A DNA stretch of 22,273 bases from DASPKW01 sp038244055 (GTDB lineage: Bacteria > Planctomycetota > Phycisphaerae > Tepidisphaerales > Tepidisphaeraceae), in the NCBI GenBank assembly GCA_038244055.1, contig JBBRTW010000061.1, positions 1 to 22,273 of the forward strand. The letters run 5' to 3'. A program made the translations under genes and the position numbers. The notes below the pieces were generated by a model. It saw only the letters and a program-made list of their open reading frames with translations, did not search any database and was not told the DNA's origin. Positions 6,668-13,354 of the stretch are shown here, piece by piece. The stretch's first letter is position 1. Each line of letters starts with the position of its first letter.

Positions 6668-7915
6668 GTGCGTGAACGTATGAACGATGGACTTCAAAAC
6701 GCGGTGATTGAAACGCCGGCCGGCGATGCGCCGGCGACGGTCGCCGCCGCGCCCAAAGCGCCGCGCAAGGGAAGTCGGAAATTCGCGATGATCTTCATCG
6801 CCTCGTTCGCGTTCATCGTGCTGCTGGGGTTCTGGGTGAACGTATCCGGAAACTCGACGGGGCTTTTCCCATCAAGCATCAACCCCTCGATGGCCGAGCG
6901 GGCCTGGAAAACCCGGCGGGTGGATGATGCGATCCGGCGCAATCGCAAGGCCGGCGTGGTCATCATGGGCTCGAGCCGGATGATGCAGGCCAACCCCGAA
7001 TACATCGAGGGCCTCACCGGCCAGCCGACCTTCAATTACGGCGTCAGCGCGGCCGGCCCGCTCGATTTTCTGACCCAGCTCAAATACATGGTCTCGAAAA
7101 AATACCGGCCGAAGACGATCGTCCTCGGGCTGGATGAGTCCGCTTTTGCGGAGGTGAGCAGCCAGTATGAGATTCAGACGGTGGCGCATTGGGGGCTGCT
7201 CAGTAAAGCGCCGTTTCCCGAAAACTTCAGCCTGCTTGGACGGGCACTGGGCAATGTGACGCCGGAAACGACTTGGATGAGCTTGATGAACATTGTGGAT
7301 TCGTTTGATTCGTCTGGAAAAAACGAGAAAGGCGCGCCCAAGCGGGAGCGGAATCTCAAGCACGTTTCCAATGTGATGCTGGAAAATGGTTACATCATCT
7401 ACAAAGACCGCGCCGTACTTGCCGAAGAAGACAACCACAATCTCGACAGGGAGATTCAGCAGCATGCCCGTAAATGGGTCAAGATGATGGGTTCCGGCGA
7501 AGGCGGCAAGCGCGCTTTGGAACCCCTGGCGCGGCGCGTGGACCTATTCGATCAGTACCTCAAACTCGCGAAAGACAATGGAATCGAAGTGCGCGTTTTG
7601 CTGCTCCCCATGCATCCGGATTTTGAGCGCGCCGCCCTGACGGCCGACATGATGGAAGATCGCGATAAGCTCAATGGAATGCTCAAGGCGGTCTGCGAAA
7701 AGTACGGCACGGTTTACAAGGATTTCCGAAAGGTGGAGAGCTACGGCGGTGATCTGGAGCAATTCTGGGATGGAGCGCATCAGCGGCCGGAGAACATGCG
7801 GCGGATGATGAATGCGGCCTTCGATAAGCCGCCGATGGAAATGCTCGGTAAACTCCGGGATGATGCATACATCATGCGCCATCTGCCGAAGGCGACGTCG
7901 TTGAATACCTATTGA
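6668..7915 (+). CDS. Membrane-anchored SGNH/AlgJ-DltD-like partner of the MBOAT acyltransferase
   Basis: 415 residues. A hydrophobic anchor, FAMIFIASFAFIVLLGFWV (39-57), follows a short cytoplasmic tail, leaving the rest outside the inner membrane. The ectodomain carries SGNH-hydrolase signs: VVIMGSSRMM (97-106) as block I with Ser103 the likely nucleophile, FNYGVSAAGPLDF (122-134) as the Gly/Asn region, and FWDGAHQRPENM (366-377) with Asp368 and His371 in the D-x-x-H position. Proteins of this layout beside an MBOAT gene (AlgI/AlgJ-X, PatA/PatB, DltB/DltD) receive the acyl group and place it on the glycan; this pairing is the main reason for the call. GGAAG sits four bases before GTG 6668; the ATG at 6680 is the alternative start. 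The target polymer is unknown. Confidence 0.78.
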   Translation: MRERMNDGLQNAVIETPAGDAPATVAAAPKAPRKGSRKFAMIFIASFAFIVLLGFWVNVSGNSTGLFPSSINPSMAERAWKTRRVDDAIRRNRKAGVVIMGSSRMMQANPEYIEGLTGQPTFNYGVSAAGPLDFLTQLKYMVSKKYRPKTIVLGLDESAFAEVSSQYEIQTVAHWGLLSKAPFPENFSLLGRALGNVTPETTWMSLMNIVDSFDSSGKNEKGAPKRERNLKHVSNVMLENGYIIYKDRAVLAEEDNHNLDREIQQHARKWVKMMGSGEGGKRALEPLARRVDLFDQYLKLAKDNGIEVRVLLLPMHPDFERAALTADMMEDRDKLNGMLKAVCEKYGTVYKDFRKVESYGGDLEQFWDGAHQRPENMRRMMNAAFDKPPMEMLGKLRDDAYIMRHLPKATSLNTY

Positions 7916-7933
7916 GGGTTTGAAGAGGATTCG

Positions 7934-7963
7934 GGGTTCAGGGTTCAGGGAGTTAAGGGTTCA
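7934..7963. repeat. Heptanucleotide repeat (GGGTTCA family)
   Basis: Two exact GGGTTCA units (7934-7947), a degenerate GGGAGTT with two extra bases, and a third exact GGGTTCA (7957-7963). They lie just after the SGNH gene in the 258-base gap before the Crp-type regulator. Confidence 0.7.
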
Positions 7964-8035
7964 GGTTTGGCGACGCAATACGTCGAAGATTAAGCATGAG
8001 CACGGTGCAGAAATTGCGAGCGATAAAGCCTGTTT

Positions 8036-8160
8036 CTTGCCACAAATAAGCGAAACTACCCATATCGGCCGTTTCCTGAGAACCCGATGATCAATGTAAC
8101 GTAAACAGGATAGGAAGGTCGGGATGGAAGCAGTGGTACGATCTGCCGTTTGTGGGCTCA
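8036..8160 (+). ncRNA. Candidate structured RNA with an SRP-RNA-like core, upstream of the Crp-type gene
   Basis: The 18 bases at 8116-8133 (AGGTCGGGATGGAAGCAG) match the tetraloop and SRP54-binding segment of E. coli 4.5S RNA, as remembered, at 16 positions. Flanking bases can form a long helix in the right order: CCACAAA 8040-8046 with TTTGTGG 8149-8155, GC 8050-8051 with GC 8145-8146, and TACC 8057-8060 with GGTA 8135-8138. A separate hairpin, ATCGG...CCGAT, spans 8064-8088. Against the call: the invariant GTCAGG on the 5' side is not intact, one difference breaks the tetraloop-closing pair, and the 3' end runs into the crp leader. It may instead be a degenerate or unrelated leader structure. 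Confidence 0.27.
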
Positions 8161-8173
8161 GGAAACCAACGCA

Positions 8174-8890
8174 ATGATGTCAAATCCTCATCCTCTTTCA
8201 GTCTCACCCGCGATTCAGCCGAATTCCGCTTCGGTCTTCGCTGAGCTTCTGGCCAACCCCAGCCTTGGGGCCCGGCGCATGAGCATCGTTCCCGGCACGG
8301 TTCTCTATGAGCCCGATGGACCGGCCCGCAACCTCTATTTCATTCATCGTGGTCAGATTCGCACCTACCACCTCGGAGATGATGGGGCCGGCCGGCTCAT
8401 CGATATCCTCGGGCCCGATGCCTGGTTCGGCGAAGCCTCGCTGGCCCGCCACGCCTCCTACGGCGAGCAGGCGGCCGCGGTGGTGCCCTCGGTGGTCTCT
8501 GAAGTCAGCGCCGAGCGGTTCCTGGTCGCCATGACCCAGAACACCAAGGCCGCGACCGAGCTCTATCGCCAACTGGCCCAGAAGCTGACGGCCGCCCGCG
8601 AAGACTCGGCCGAGCTGATTTTCGACGATTGCCACAATCGCCTGCTCAAGGCGCTGGTGCGCTTCAGCAAGTCGGCCGCGGCCCAGCCGCATGGCGATGG
8701 CGTCGTGCTCCGCATCACCCACGAGCAACTCGCCCAGGCGATCGGCGTGGCGCGGGAAACCGTCAGCCTGGCGCTCACGCAGCTTCGGCAGCAGAATCTG
8801 CTCCGCACCGGCCGCAATCAACTCATGTTCAACCCCGATGCGATCAAGAGCTGCTTTCGGGCGACTCGGAGACTCACGCAGGCGGGGTAG
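8174..8890 (+). CDS. Crp/Fnr-family transcriptional regulator
   Basis: 238 residues. The N-terminal half is a cyclic-nucleotide-binding-type beta barrel: VPGTVLYEPDGPARNLYFIHRGQIRTY and DILGPDAWFGEASL are the usual glycine-rich turns. A long dimer helix follows, then a C-terminal Crp-type winged helix, ITHEQLAQAIGVARETVSL (about 179-197), whose recognition helix is VARETVSLALTQLRQ. There are no N-terminal cysteines, so it is not an iron-sulphur FNR; the exact effector is unreadable, and the phosphate-binding arginine expected in cAMP receptors is not clear. ATG 8174 was chosen because AGGAAA at 8160-8165 lies eight bases upstream; an immediately following ATG is also possible. It is a single-gene unit, closed by the terminator at 8919-8956. 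Targets are not shown by the sequence. Confidence 0.88.
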   Translation: MMSNPHPLSVSPAIQPNSASVFAELLANPSLGARRMSIVPGTVLYEPDGPARNLYFIHRGQIRTYHLGDDGAGRLIDILGPDAWFGEASLARHASYGEQAAAVVPSVVSEVSAERFLVAMTQNTKAATELYRQLAQKLTAAREDSAELIFDDCHNRLLKALVRFSKSAAAQPHGDGVVLRITHEQLAQAIGVARETVSLALTQLRQQNLLRTGRNQLMFNPDAIKSCFRATRRLTQAG

Positions 8891-8918
8891 GTCGCGGTCA
8901 ATCGTCGAGTGATTTGGG

Positions 8919-8956
8919 AAGGCCCACGGTGCATATCCGTGGGCTTTCTTTTTTGG
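8919..8956 (+). terminator. Rho-independent terminator of the Crp-type gene
   Basis: GCCCACGG (8922-8929), a seven-base loop and CCGTGGGC (8937-8944) form a perfect 8-bp GC-rich stem, followed by TTTCTTTTTT (8945-8954). A run of A before the stem lets it work partly in the other direction too. Confidence 0.88.
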
Positions 8957-8975
8957 TCCATCCAAGACGTCGACA

Positions 8976-9087
8976 CAAAACATAAAGACATAAAACATAA
9001 GGCGCGATCGATGATCGATCCAAAACATAAAGACATAAAACATAAGGCGCGATCGATGGCCGCTTATGTTTTATGTCTTTATGTTTT
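8976..9087. repeat. Direct and inverted AT-rich repeat forming a 25-bp hairpin
   Basis: A 38-base unit occurs twice, identical, at 8976-9013 and 9021-9058 (45-base period). Part of it recurs inverted at 9063-9087, giving a perfect 25-bp stem with 9022-9046 and a 16-base loop. The unit is built of CATAA blocks spaced 7 and 8 bases, joined to GGCGCGATCGATG. It fills the gap between the crp terminator and the old yellow enzyme gene and is much more AT-rich than its surroundings. Confidence 0.9.
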
Positions 9088-9142
9088 TCGCGCCGGATGT
9101 GGCGTTTCCGGCGGTCGTCTCCCGACCCGGTGTTCGCAAGCC

Positions 9143-9148
9143 TACAAT
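9143..9148 (+). promoter_or_regulatory. Possible -10 element of the old yellow enzyme gene
   Basis: TACAAT matches the -10 consensus at five of six bases and lies about 30 bases ahead of the ATG at 9179, which would leave room for the Shine-Dalgarno GGAG. No convincing -35 is seen at the proper spacing. Confidence 0.3.
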
Positions 9149-9178
9149 GGCATCTCACACCTTTTGGAGATGACTTAC

Positions 9179-10246
9179 ATGGCTCATTTGTTCTCGCCGC
9201 TGACGTTGCGGAATGTGACTCTGAAGAATCGCGTGATGGTTTCGCCGATGTGTCAATACTCATCGGTGGAGGGAATGCCGACGGACTGGCACATGGTTCA
9301 CCTGGGCTCGCGGGCCGTGGGCGGGGCGGGGCTGGTGATGGTGGAAGCCTCGGCGGTTTCGCCGGAGGGGCGGATTTCGCCGGGCGATTCGGGAATATGG
9401 TCCGATTCCCAGGCGGTGGAATTCGGGCGGATCACGCGCTTCATTCGCGATCAGGGAAGCGTGCCGGCCATTCAACTGGCGCATGCGGGCCGAAAGGCCT
9501 CAACCGACGTGCTGTGGAAAGGGGGCGGGCCGCTGCTGATCGGGCGGGATGCGCAGGCGTGGGAGCCGATGGCGCCCAGCGCGATTCCATTCGATAAAGG
9601 TTACGCGATGCCGCGGGAGATGAACCGGGCGGATATCGATAAGGTGGTCGCGGATTTCGAATCGGCCGCGCGGCGATCGCTGGCGGCGGGGTTCGAGGTG
9701 ATTGAATTGCACATGGCACACGGCTATCTGCTGCATGAGTTTCTCTCTCCCCTGGCCAATCATCGCGGAGACGAGTTTGGCGGCTCGCTGGAGAATCGCA
9801 TGCGCCTGCCGCTCAGGGTGGCGCGGGCGGTGCGGGCGGCCTGGCCTGCGACTCTGCCGCTGTTCGTGCGCATTTCCGCGACCGACTGGGCCGAAGGCGG
9901 GTGGGATCTGGAGCAGTCGATCCAGCTTTCGAGGGCGCTCAAAGAAATCGGCGTGGACTTGATGGATTGCTCGAGTGGGGCGCTGGTGCCGTATGCGAAG
10001 ATTCCGGCAGGGCCGGGGTATCAGGTGCCCTTCGCGGCCGCGATCCGCGAGAAAGCCGGCATCGCCACCGGGGCGGTCGGGATGATCACCGAGCCGGCGC
10101 AGGCCAACGAGATCATCGAGAGCGGCAAGGCGGATGCGGTGCTGCTGGCGCGGCAGATGCTGCGGGACCCGTACTGGCCGCTGCATGCCGCCAAGGCGCT
10201 GGGAAAGGATGTGACCTGGCCTGTGCAGTACGGGCGAGGGAAGTAG
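9179..10246 (+). CDS. Old yellow enzyme family NAD(P)H:flavin oxidoreductase, YqjM/NamA type
   Basis: 355 residues forming an FMN-binding TIM barrel that reduces activated C=C bonds with NAD(P)H. Seen: MVSPMCQYSS (20-29) with the YqjM-type Cys25 and Tyr27 near the flavin, VMVEASAVSPEGRISPGDSGIW (53-74), IQLAHAGRKA (98-107), IELHMAHGYLLHEFLSP (175-191) with substrate-binding His178 and His181, GGSLENRMRLP (201-211), and a phosphate-binding end TGAVGMITEPAQA...DAVLLARQMLRDPYWP. Length matches the family. ATG 9179 was chosen because GGAG (9166-9169) lies nine bases ahead; the ATG at 9170 directly abuts it. The frame stays open back to 8909 through the AT-rich repeat, but that stretch has no protein-like content. 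The physiological substrate is unknown. Confidence 0.9.
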   Translation: MAHLFSPLTLRNVTLKNRVMVSPMCQYSSVEGMPTDWHMVHLGSRAVGGAGLVMVEASAVSPEGRISPGDSGIWSDSQAVEFGRITRFIRDQGSVPAIQLAHAGRKASTDVLWKGGGPLLIGRDAQAWEPMAPSAIPFDKGYAMPREMNRADIDKVVADFESAARRSLAAGFEVIELHMAHGYLLHEFLSPLANHRGDEFGGSLENRMRLPLRVARAVRAAWPATLPLFVRISATDWAEGGWDLEQSIQLSRALKEIGVDLMDCSSGALVPYAKIPAGPGYQVPFAAAIREKAGIATGAVGMITEPAQANEIIESGKADAVLLARQMLRDPYWPLHAAKALGKDVTWPVQYGRGK

Positions 10247-10247
10247 A

Positions 10248-10262
10248 GTGGGCACGGCCCAC
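10248..10262 (+). repeat. Small GC-rich hairpin after the old yellow enzyme gene
   Basis: GTGGGC-ACG-GCCCAC begins two bases after the TAG stop. There is no T-run, so it may be an end-of-transcript structure or a member of a dispersed repeat family. Confidence 0.5.
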
Positions 10263-10323
10263 CGGCATATGGGATAGGGGAAGAATGCGCCGAATCCCAG
10301 GCGTCTAACCTGCAAACGCTCTC

Positions 10324-10349
10324 CGCTTGGGCGGGACGCCCAAGTCACG
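10324..10349 (+). repeat. Variant copy of the 27-bp palindromic repeat
   Basis: The layout is that of 3196-3222 and 6005-6031, but the hairpin is TTGGGCG-GGA-CGCCCAA, with both members of one base pair changed together. The trailing AGTCACG agrees with the family. It lies between the old yellow enzyme and NlpC/P60-like genes. Confidence 0.8.
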
Positions 10350-10461
10350 GGAGCGCGGTTTTTCTGCGCTCGCGCCCCGGTTCCCTTGTGGCATGATTGA
10401 ACATCAGCCGCCCGTTCGCTTCCAAGGAATCATCATGACCCAATCCACACCTTGTTAATGT

Positions 10462-10491
10462 GCCGCGAGATCGATCGCGGCTTGTTATACT
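10462..10491 (+). promoter_or_regulatory. Extended -10 promoter with an adjoining palindrome, NlpC/P60-like gene
   Basis: TGTTATACT (10483-10491) is an extended -10 (TG-n-TATACT). The inverted repeat GCCGCG...CGCGGC (10462-10467 and 10476-10481) ends immediately before it, where a -35 would be, and could be an operator. Transcription would start near 10498, at or next to the ATG at 10499, so the mRNA may be leaderless; no Shine-Dalgarno is present. Confidence 0.45.
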
Positions 10492-10498
10492 CTCCGAC

Positions 10499-11188
10499 AT
10501 GCCACGCTGCATTTCCATTCTACTGGCGACCCCCCTGCTCCTCCTTCTGGCCGCCGCGCCGGCCACGCTACCCGCGCCGGCGACACAGCCCGCGCCGGCC
10601 ATTCTCGCCCGCGCCCATCGCATCCTGGCGACGATGAAGGATACGGTCTACCAGCACACCACCGATATCGATGAATCCGCCGGCGAGTACCACTGCGATT
10701 GCTCGGGGCTGGTCGGCTGGATTCTCAAGAAGGAGTTGCCGCAGCACTACAAGGCGGTGGAGTTCCCCGCCAAATTCCGCCGGCCGCGGGCATGCGAATT
10801 TGAAGATGCCTTCGCGGCCGCGCCGACTTCGCCGCAACCGGGGAAGCTCTGGATGAAGATCGAGACAGTCGCCGATGCCCGGCCGGGGGATCTGATCGCG
10901 TGGAAGAAGGACCCCATGCCGGCCACGGGTTCAACGGGGCATATCGTCATCGTCGATGCCGCGCCGTGGAAAGTGGCCGATGATATTTACGCAGTGACGA
11001 TCATCGACTCCACCACCGGCCCGCACGACAACGACACGCGCAAGGCCGATGAAACCGGTGTCGGCCGCGGGACGATCTTCATCAAGGTGGATAGCGCGGG
11101 CAGACCGATCTCCCGTGCCGGCAAATCCTCCAAAGGCCCCTTCATCGCGTTTCCCATGTCGATCGGGCGGGCGGTGGGCGGGAAATGA
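10499..11188 (+). CDS. Secreted NlpC/P60-like cysteine peptidase or amidase
   Basis: 229 residues with a signal peptide (hydrophobic core ILLATPLLLLLAAA, 7-20, then a Pro/Ala-rich stretch). The catalytic core has HCDCSGLVGWIL (65-76), the DCSG motif of NlpC/P60 hydrolases with Cys68 as nucleophile, followed by PGDLIAW (129-135) and GHIVIVDAAP (147-156) with His148 in the expected active-site place. Such enzymes cut peptide bonds of cell-wall peptidoglycan or related amides outside the cytoplasm. A 50-residue segment between the Cys and His is longer than in minimal members. ATG 10499 is preferred to GTG 10460 because the signal peptide begins there. The gene is alone; it converges on the FAD oxidoreductase across an inverted repeat. 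The true substrate is unknown. Confidence 0.75.
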   Translation: MPRCISILLATPLLLLLAAAPATLPAPATQPAPAILARAHRILATMKDTVYQHTTDIDESAGEYHCDCSGLVGWILKKELPQHYKAVEFPAKFRRPRACEFEDAFAAAPTSPQPGKLWMKIETVADARPGDLIAWKKDPMPATGSTGHIVIVDAAPWKVADDIYAVTIIDSTTGPHDNDTRKADETGVGRGTIFIKVDSAGRPISRAGKSSKGPFIAFPMSIGRAVGGK

Positions 11189-11236
11189 CGCGGCTCGACA
11201 CGCGGCTCGGCTCGCGTTGGCAGGGTTTCTACGAGG

Positions 11237-11338
11237 GTCATTCCGAGGCTCATTTTGAAGGAGCTTCAGGCGACCGAAGAGTCTTGCCTCGACGGATTGG
11301 CCAGATCCTTCGGTCGCCTGAAGCTCCCTCAGGATGAC
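11237..11338. repeat. Nested inverted repeat between convergent genes; possible bidirectional terminator or mobile repeat
   Basis: A perfect 20-bp inverted repeat, GGAGCTTCAGGCGACCGAAG at 11260-11279 with its complement at 11308-11327, is nested inside imperfect outer arms, GTCATTCCGAGG (11237-11248) and CCTCAGGATGAC (11327-11338), which pair at 10 of 12 bases. It fills the space between the NlpC/P60-like gene and the 3' end of the minus-strand FAD gene. Confidence 0.85.
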
Positions 11339-11373
11339 ACAAGGCACGAGCGTAAATTGCGACGCACCGAAAC

Positions 11374-12723
11374 TCAGGGTGCCTTGCCCGGCCCCGCCCG
11401 CGCTGGCCCGTCCTCATCCAATATCGGCCCGCGATTCATCTTGACCAGCGCGGCTTTGACATCGTCCCATGCAACCTGGTGCGGGAGTTTATCCTGCTTG
11501 ACCGCCAGCGCCGCCGTGACGCCGGCGGCCTGGCCCATGGCCACGGCATTGCCGGTGACGCGGTAGCTCGAGTGGGCCACGAAGTCCCCGCTGATGCAGC
11601 GGCCGGCCATCATCAATCCATCCACATCGCGCGCGATCAAGGCGCGCAGCGGGATATCGTATGCCTTGGCCTTCACCGCCTCGGTGTCGAAGCTCTTGCT
11701 CTTGTCCGGATCGGTCGCATGGACATCGACCGGAAACGTGCAGCGGCAGATGGCATCCTCGAAGCGAGCGCCCTTGATCAGATCATCGGCCGTGATTCGA
11801 TAGCGGCCATCGATGCGCCGCCCTTCGCGCACGCCGATCTGCTCGGCCGTCGAGACCAGGCAAACATCCTTCCAGGCCCCGCCGAGCTTGCGCAGACCAT
11901 CGACGATTCGATTCACCTCCGCGCGGGCGGCCAGAGTGGCGCGGGTGAGGTCGGCGGCGCTGGTCGCCTTCACCTCGTACTGGTGATTGGCCATCATCGC
12001 GAAGAGATTGTCGTGGATGCGGATGATGATCGGCGCGTGGTACGAGGGCTCGACCCCCACCTTCGCCAGTTCCTTCATGATCAGCTTGGAGTCGTTTCGA
12101 TAGGCCTTGTCCGGCCCGTTGGTATGAACGAACGGCTCGATCTGCTTGAAGTCGATCCCGGCCATCAGGCACATCAGCGACATCGGCTGGGTCATTCCCG
12201 TTCCCGGGCGGCCCATGTCGAAACCGCACTGCGCCTGGGCCGCCAGATCGCCATCGCCGGTGGCATCGATGAAGCATTTGGCCGCCCACGCCTGCCGGCC
12301 GGACTTGCTTTCGGTCAGGGCCACCGCCAGACGGTTATTGCCATCGCGCCCGGCCGCGCAAATGCGCGTGTGCAACTGCACGCCCACATTGGCCTGGGCG
12401 CACTTCTCCTCCAGGAGCAGTTTCATCGCCTCGACATCGTAGGCCCGCCCGCCCCACTGCGGATTCTGGCCCGCGCCGCGGCGGGCGAGTTCTTCGATGA
12501 TCTCGCGCATCAGCCCTGGCTTGTTCGAGGCATCCAGAATCCACGAGAGCGCCCCGGCCGTCCAGACGCCCCCCAGGCAGCCATGCACTTCGATCAACCG
12601 GACCCGCGCCCCGCTCCGCCCGGCCGAGACCGCCGCCGCCACACCGGCCGGGCCGGCGCCGGCGACCAGGACATCTGTTTCCTCGACCACGGGAATATCG
12701 CGCGCAGGTTCGTGATGAATCAT
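11374..12723 (-). CDS. FAD-dependent oxidoreductase (FAD_oxidored, PF12831-like)
   Basis: 449 residues. The N-terminal ADP-binding fold is clear: VLVAGAGPAGVAAAVSAGRSG (about 18-38), then an acidic turn IEVHGCLGGVWTAG typical of this family. A second flavin block FIDATGDGDLAAQ lies mid-protein, and the C-terminus has the family's MMAGRCISGDFVAHSSYRV followed by AVAMGQAAGVTAAL. Enzymes with this layout bind FAD and occur near sugar-degrading genes in planctomycetes; their substrates are mostly unknown. The ATG complementary to 12721-12723 was chosen: it has GGAG seven bases upstream. The frame remains open 66 codons further back, but that is an inverted repeat, not protein. The whole gene has a long open shadow frame on the other strand because of GC bias. 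No signal peptide is seen. Confidence 0.87.
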   Translation of the reverse strand: MIHHEPARDIPVVEETDVLVAGAGPAGVAAAVSAGRSGARVRLIEVHGCLGGVWTAGALSWILDASNKPGLMREIIEELARRGAGQNPQWGGRAYDVEAMKLLLEEKCAQANVGVQLHTRICAAGRDGNNRLAVALTESKSGRQAWAAKCFIDATGDGDLAAQAQCGFDMGRPGTGMTQPMSLMCLMAGIDFKQIEPFVHTNGPDKAYRNDSKLIMKELAKVGVEPSYHAPIIIRIHDNLFAMMANHQYEVKATSAADLTRATLAARAEVNRIVDGLRKLGGAWKDVCLVSTAEQIGVREGRRIDGRYRITADDLIKGARFEDAICRCTFPVDVHATDPDKSKSFDTEAVKAKAYDIPLRALIARDVDGLMMAGRCISGDFVAHSSYRVTGNAVAMGQAAGVTAALAVKQDKLPHQVAWDDVKAALVKMNRGPILDEDGPARAGPGKAP

Positions 12724-12800
12724 CGTTTGGCTCCGGTGGTGATACCGCGCGGGATGGGGCGGTGTTGGCGGCGCGGCCCCTGCTCTGAAAATGTCTGGTC

Positions 12801-12916
12801 CCCTCGCCTGTGCTCGGGAGAGGGATAGGGTGAGGGTCTTCGGCTGATTGCGAGCAAGGCCTGTTTTCGCGGCAAAAAGACCCTCACCTCCGCCCTCTCC
12901 CGAGTACAGGAGAGGG
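12801..12916. repeat. Imperfect 40-bp inverted repeat upstream of the FAD oxidoreductase
   Basis: The left arm 12801-12840 and right arm 12877-12916 are reverse complements at most positions (shared CTCGGGAGAGGG and TGAGGGTCTT), separated by 36 bases. It lies between the FAD gene start and the 3' end of the response regulator, both on the minus strand, and could end the regulator transcript. Confidence 0.82.
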
Positions 12917-12940
12917 TGCATGGGGATGCCATACCCGCCG

Positions 12941-13354
12941 TCACGGCAATTCGCCGGCGAGTTTCAGTTCGACCAGTTGGGCGAGTTGCTCGGAGTCGAT
13001 GGGTTTGATGAGGAGCGGGGGAAGTTCGTGATCGGGGAGGCGGTGGATGCCGTTGCCGATTTCATCGGGAGGCAGGCCGGAGAGGACGATGACGGGAAGT
13101 TCGGGGGCGTTCTGGCCGAGGTAGGCGAGGAGGTCGAAACCATCGTAGCCGGGCATTTGCAAGTCGAGGAGGAGCAAGTCGTAGGCCCCGTTTTTGAGCA
13201 TATGGAGGGCGGCCCTGCCATCGGCGGCCTCATCCACATCGTAGTGGCGCAGGCGCATGAGGGCGGCGAGGGTTCTGCGCTCGATTTCGGAATCGTCAAC
13301 GAGGAGCAGACGGGGGGCGGGCGGCAAATCGGCCTTTTCGGGATCCCTTGTCAT
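12941..13354 (-). CDS. Receiver-only response regulator (CheY-like)
   Basis: 137 residues comprising one receiver domain. The acidic pocket is LLLVDDSE (16-23) with Asp20/Asp21, the phospho-acceptor is Asp64 in LLLDLQMPGYDGFDLL (61-76), and the switch residues are Ser92 in VIVLSGLP and Lys117 in LLIKPI. There is no output domain, so it must act by binding a partner or as a phosphate relay; no histidine kinase lies in the window. The ATG complementary to 13352-13354 was chosen; an in-frame TTG nine codons upstream is possible. It diverges from the TPR gene across a 353-base gap. Confidence 0.88.
   Translation of the reverse strand: MTRDPEKADLPPAPRLLLVDDSEIERRTLAALMRLRHYDVDEAADGRAALHMLKNGAYDLLLLDLQMPGYDGFDLLAYLGQNAPELPVIVLSGLPPDEIGNGIHRLPDHELPPLLIKPIDSEQLAQLVELKLAGELP

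Noticed and set aside
8064..8116. Resemblance to a TPP riboswitch (CTGAGA followed by ACCC and a TGATC)
   Set aside because: The 5' GGGGTGC element is missing and downstream genes have no thiamine link; recorded only as an alternative to test.
8909..9178. N-terminal extension of the old yellow enzyme through the AT-rich repeat
   Set aside because: The extension encodes only KHKDIKHK-type repeat sequence and lies upstream of a good Shine-Dalgarno and family start.
10435..10458. Seven-residue frame with an AAGGAA Shine-Dalgarno, upstream of the NlpC/P60-like gene
   Set aside because: It lies ahead of the likely promoter at 10483-10491, so it cannot be the leader peptide of that gene, and nothing supports it as a separate gene.
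11479..12828. A 449-codon open frame on the plus strand opposite the FAD oxidoreductase
   Set aside because: It mirrors the minus-strand gene through GC-rich codon bias, has no recognisable motif and an unlikely composition rich in His, Arg and Asp.
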